From assembly GCF_030271165.1 (NCBI RefSeq), contig NZ_JASSZH010000038.1:35380-99379 (forward strand): a DNA stretch of 64,000 nt, written 5' to 3'. The notes beneath the pieces were generated by a model. The model did no database searches. It was not told the origin of the DNA and was given only the letters and a program-made list of their open reading frames with translations. The position numbers and the translations under genes were made by a program. Below are positions 61,816 to 64,000 of this stretch, one piece after another; the first letter of the stretch is position 1; each line of letters opens with the position of its first letter. Origin of the DNA: Psychromicrobium xiongbiense (lineage in GTDB: Bacteria; Actinomycetota; Actinomycetes; Actinomycetales; Micrococcaceae).

Positions 61816-62844
61816 ATGCGCTTGCCGAAGCCCCGCCGTACCCATGTCGCGAAAATCCTCCGCCGCTCCCTTCTGGGTCTGGGCCTCGGTATTGCCTGGT
61901 TCGCATTGTCCGGCCAGGCCGCAAACGCGGCAGATCACACTGATGGCCTCATCCCGGATATCAGCTCAACCCTCAGCTCAACGATCCACCAGGTGAGTGG
62001 GGCTGTCACGCCCGTCACCCAGGTGGTCTCCGGGACGGTTTCCCGGATGGAGACGATTGCGCCGCCGGTACAGCCGGTGATTCAGCAGGTTGCGCAGATA
62101 GCCAGCTCTCCCACGGTCGCCAGTGTCCAGACCTTGGTCACCAGCACGACGCATCTGGCCAGCAACACCGTCAGCGCGACAACCTCGGCGGTCACCACCG
62201 TTCTCAATTCGACGACCACCGCACTGCAGCCGGTGACCCAGGGAACGATTCTTCAGCCCGTGGTCTCGGTGACCACCGGTACCGTTGATGGACTGCTCGG
62301 TTCCACCAGTCAGTCGGTGAGCGGATTGCTGCCTCAGATTCCATCGACGATTCCCACTGTCTCCTCCTTGCTACCGGGTGGCACGACTGCGGGTCAGGGC
62401 GAGACCGGCACGCTACCCGTCAACTCAGTGCCCAGTGGCTCAGTGCCGCAGGCATCGGCGGCGGCCGGAGTGCCTGGTGATTCCAAGGTATTGACGCCAA
62501 CGGCTTCTTCGACGGACTCCATCCAGGCGATGGCGACTTCCCGTCTTTCCAGCTTTGCTCCTCAGCTCGCGTCCGCCGCTCACCTGGAGGCTCAGGACGG
62601 AGCGTCGGGCACTCAGGTGCCACTGTATCCATCGCCTCGCGGCGCTCCCGACGCACCGTGGGTGGCGCCATCGACCTCGAGCAGCAGCAGTGCCAACAAT
62701 GGCAGCTCGGGTGGTACTTCATCCTTCGCTGCTGTACCCAACGACTTCTTCCTCCTGTTTGACGTCCAGAACGGGCGCGGTGCTGTCAGTTCTCGGCTGA
62801 CGCCTGCCGCGCCGACGTTCGATCCAGGTTCAACTCCTGACTGA
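61816..62844 (+). CDS. Secreted Ser/Thr/Val-rich low-complexity protein
   Basis: 342 aa, no family recognised. A basic N-terminus (KPRRTHVAKILRR) and a hydrophobic core (SLLGLGLGIAWFALSG) lead to a signal-peptidase site after Ala38 (QAANA|ADHTD). The mature part is rich in Ser, Thr, Val and Pro, with several TGTV/VSG-like segments (AVTPVTQVVSGTVSRMETIA), later Ser/Gly-rich, and has no cysteine, membrane anchor or sorting signal. GGAGGGAG precedes the ATG. The mature N-terminus ADHTD is shared with the next gene, implying related surface or extracellular proteins. It is not from a known enzyme family; a structural envelope role is a guess. Confidence 0.72.
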   Translation: MRLPKPRRTHVAKILRRSLLGLGLGIAWFALSGQAANAADHTDGLIPDISSTLSSTIHQVSGAVTPVTQVVSGTVSRMETIAPPVQPVIQQVAQIASSPTVASVQTLVTSTTHLASNTVSATTSAVTTVLNSTTTALQPVTQGTILQPVVSVTTGTVDGLLGSTSQSVSGLLPQIPSTIPTVSSLLPGGTTAGQGETGTLPVNSVPSGSVPQASAAAGVPGDSKVLTPTASSTDSIQAMATSRLSSFAPQLASAAHLEAQDGASGTQVPLYPSPRGAPDAPWVAPSTSSSSSANNGSSGGTSSFAAVPNDFFLLFDVQNGRGAVSSRLTPAAPTFDPGSTPD

Positions 62845-62884
62845 GTAGGGGTGAGGACTGCCTGTGGCAGCACATCACCACTGA

Positions 62885-62899
62885 CCGCGCACAGCGCGG
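62885..62899. other. Hairpin between the two secreted-protein genes
   Basis: CCGCGC-ACA-GCGCGG, a perfect 6-base stem with a 3-base loop, lies about 30 bases before the start of the second gene. It may attenuate transcription or be part of the intergenic leader. Confidence 0.4.
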
Positions 62900-62930
62900 A
62901 TCAACCAACTCAACACAAGGAGTAATTCCC

Positions 62931-64000
62931 GTGAACAACAATGTTCGCCGAGCGCTATATGGCACGCTCATGGCTGGCGGTTTGTTGGGACTTGGGCAAA
63001 TAGCAGCACAGGCAGCAGATCACACTGATCTTCTGACGCCCCCGCCTTCCCCCTCCTCCAGCTCAACTACTACTGAAATTCATCCGCCCCTCGCTGCGGC
63101 GACCAATCTGACGACGGATGTCACTTCAACGGTTCAGCACCTCCTCTCCGGAGTCATTCGGACCGTTGTTCCCCCCATAACTTCTACGAGCACTCCTGCT
63201 CCCAGCACGCCGGCTCCGAGTGGTACTGCTGGCGTTTCCACCGCTCCCGCTGCAGCCGCAGCTGCCCCGGTGAATGTTGCCGCGCCGGCACCTGCCCCCG
63301 CACCTGCTCCGGTAGTCCAGGCGGCACCGAGCGCGGCGGCATCGGCGCCGACGGCTGCAACTGTTTCCACTCCCGCTGCGCCGGTAGCGGTTCCAGCGCC
63401 AGATTGCGGATGCGGCAGCCCTACTCTTCCGGGTGAGAGCGTGATCAACAACGCGGTCAACACAGCCGGCTCCGTTGCGAATAACGGAATTTCACAGGTC
63501 GGAGGAGCCGCGAACGCAGTGGCGCCCATCGTCAGTGGGATTGCACCGACGGGTAATCTGCTCGGTGGCATGCTGCCGGGTGGCACCAACGCTCCGAGTG
63601 GGATTGTTGCCGACGTCATTCATCAGGCCAATGGCACGCTGAACACGGTCAGCGGCATTCTGGGCAGCCAGACGTTGCCGGGCGGCGCTCTTCCTGGTGG
63701 CAACAGCAGCCCTACCGACATCGTGACCGATGTGATTCATACGGCCAACGGCGGGGTGAACACTGTCAGCGGAGTGCTGAACAGTGTCACTCACCAGGAT
63801 CCGCAAGGACCGAATTGCGTGACTGGTGCCGTAACCTCTGTGGTGCACGATCTGACGGGCAAGCTGCCCGGAGTTCCTGTTCTTCCCACTCTCCCTGAAG
63901 TTCCTGCTGCAACTGGTCTGTTGGGGGCCGTCAATGGCATTGCCGGTCAGTTGCCTGGTTTGCCGGGTGTGGGTACGCCGGGTGTTCCTGGGTTGCCGGG
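62931..64000 (+). CDS. Secreted Ala/Pro/Gly-rich protein (3' end beyond window)
   Basis: Open from GTG 62931 (AAGGAG nine bases upstream) to the right edge, 356 codons, no stop. The signal peptide (MNNNVRRALYGTLMAGGLLG) is cleaved after Ala28 (QIAAQA|ADHTD). The mature protein has an Ala/Pro/Ser stretch, a CGC pair (APDCGCGSP), and two copies of a 20-residue motif, IVADVIHQANGTLNTVSGIL and IVTDVIHTANGGVNTVSGVL, separated by a Gly/Pro linker; a third, weaker, follows (AVTSVVHDLTGKLPG). The last visible part is PG-rich (LPGLPGVGTPGVPGLPG). Function unknown; the pairing and shared mature N-terminus with the previous gene suggest linked surface roles. Confidence 0.75.
   Translation, partial: MNNNVRRALYGTLMAGGLLGLGQIAAQAADHTDLLTPPPSPSSSSTTTEIHPPLAAATNLTTDVTSTVQHLLSGVIRTVVPPITSTSTPAPSTPAPSGTAGVSTAPAAAAAAPVNVAAPAPAPAPAPVVQAAPSAAASAPTAATVSTPAAPVAVPAPDCGCGSPTLPGESVINNAVNTAGSVANNGISQVGGAANAVAPIVSGIAPTGNLLGGMLPGGTNAPSGIVADVIHQANGTLNTVSGILGSQTLPGGALPGGNSSPTDIVTDVIHTANGGVNTVSGVLNSVTHQDPQGPNCVTGAVTSVVHDLTGKLPGVPVLPTLPEVPAATGLLGAVNGIAGQLPGLPGVGTPGVPGLP

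Overview
The window is a contiguous, fully chromosomal stretch from a high-GC Gram-positive bacterium (Actinomycetota, most likely Micrococcales, probably Micrococcaceae). The evidence is the gene order gyrA-gyrB-dciA-recF-gnd-dnaN-dnaA | rpmH-rnpA-yidD-yidC-jag-rsmG-parA-parB, a very large MurJ with fused pseudokinase and extracellular domains, a CsoR copper operon, an NgcEFG-type GlcNAc importer and many leaderless-looking starts. I see no prophage, insertion sequence, CRISPR array, rRNA or convincing tRNA.

1-10142: the replication-origin arm. gyrA (cut by the left edge), gyrB, dciA, recF, gnd, dnaN and dnaA all run leftward. The 440-base dnaN-dnaA gap holds DnaA boxes and an AT-rich stretch (probable oriC), and more boxes lie in front of dnaA. 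10143-15739: the rightward rpmH-to-parB arm (ribosome, RNase P, membrane insertase, 16S rRNA methylation, chromosome partition), with three parS sites, the last at the axis of a 50-base palindrome that also looks like the parB/trxA terminator. 15746-21229: leftward thioredoxin, thioredoxin reductase, MurJ and NUDIX. 21270-23419: CCA-adding enzyme and a histidine phosphatase.

23420-43018: accessory and metabolic genes: two candidate small ORFs, a polytopic membrane protein, an SDR-like/HxlR pair, a LacI regulator divergent from a GH92 alpha-mannosidase, an ABC-F ATPase, a DeoR-MFS pair, a four-gene ABC transporter plus two-component operon, an M18 aminopeptidase, membrane proteins and a VOC protein.

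43345-47817: rpsF-ssb-rpsR-rplI, with a five-copy 69-base tandem array between ssb and rpsR, then a membrane-anchored protein with an L7/L12-like tail, and dnaB preceded by a cluster of DnaA-box-like sites. 47830-50467: MATE exporter and two membrane proteins. 50517-56776: an amino-sugar cluster (GlcNAc kinase, RpiR regulator, SIS protein, NgcE/F/G ABC importer without its own ATPase). 56796-58424: a CGNR regulator divergent from an EamA exporter, with a perfect 12-base inverted repeat over both promoters. 58465-61551: csoR-copZ-copA copper export with two CsoR operators. 61816-64000: two adjacent secreted, low-complexity proteins that share the same mature N-terminus; the second runs off the window.

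The most noteworthy items are the palindromic parS/terminator, the DnaA-box cluster before dnaB, the 69-base array, the CGNR operator, the WCHPC thioredoxin, the membrane-tethered L7/L12-like protein and the paired secreted proteins.
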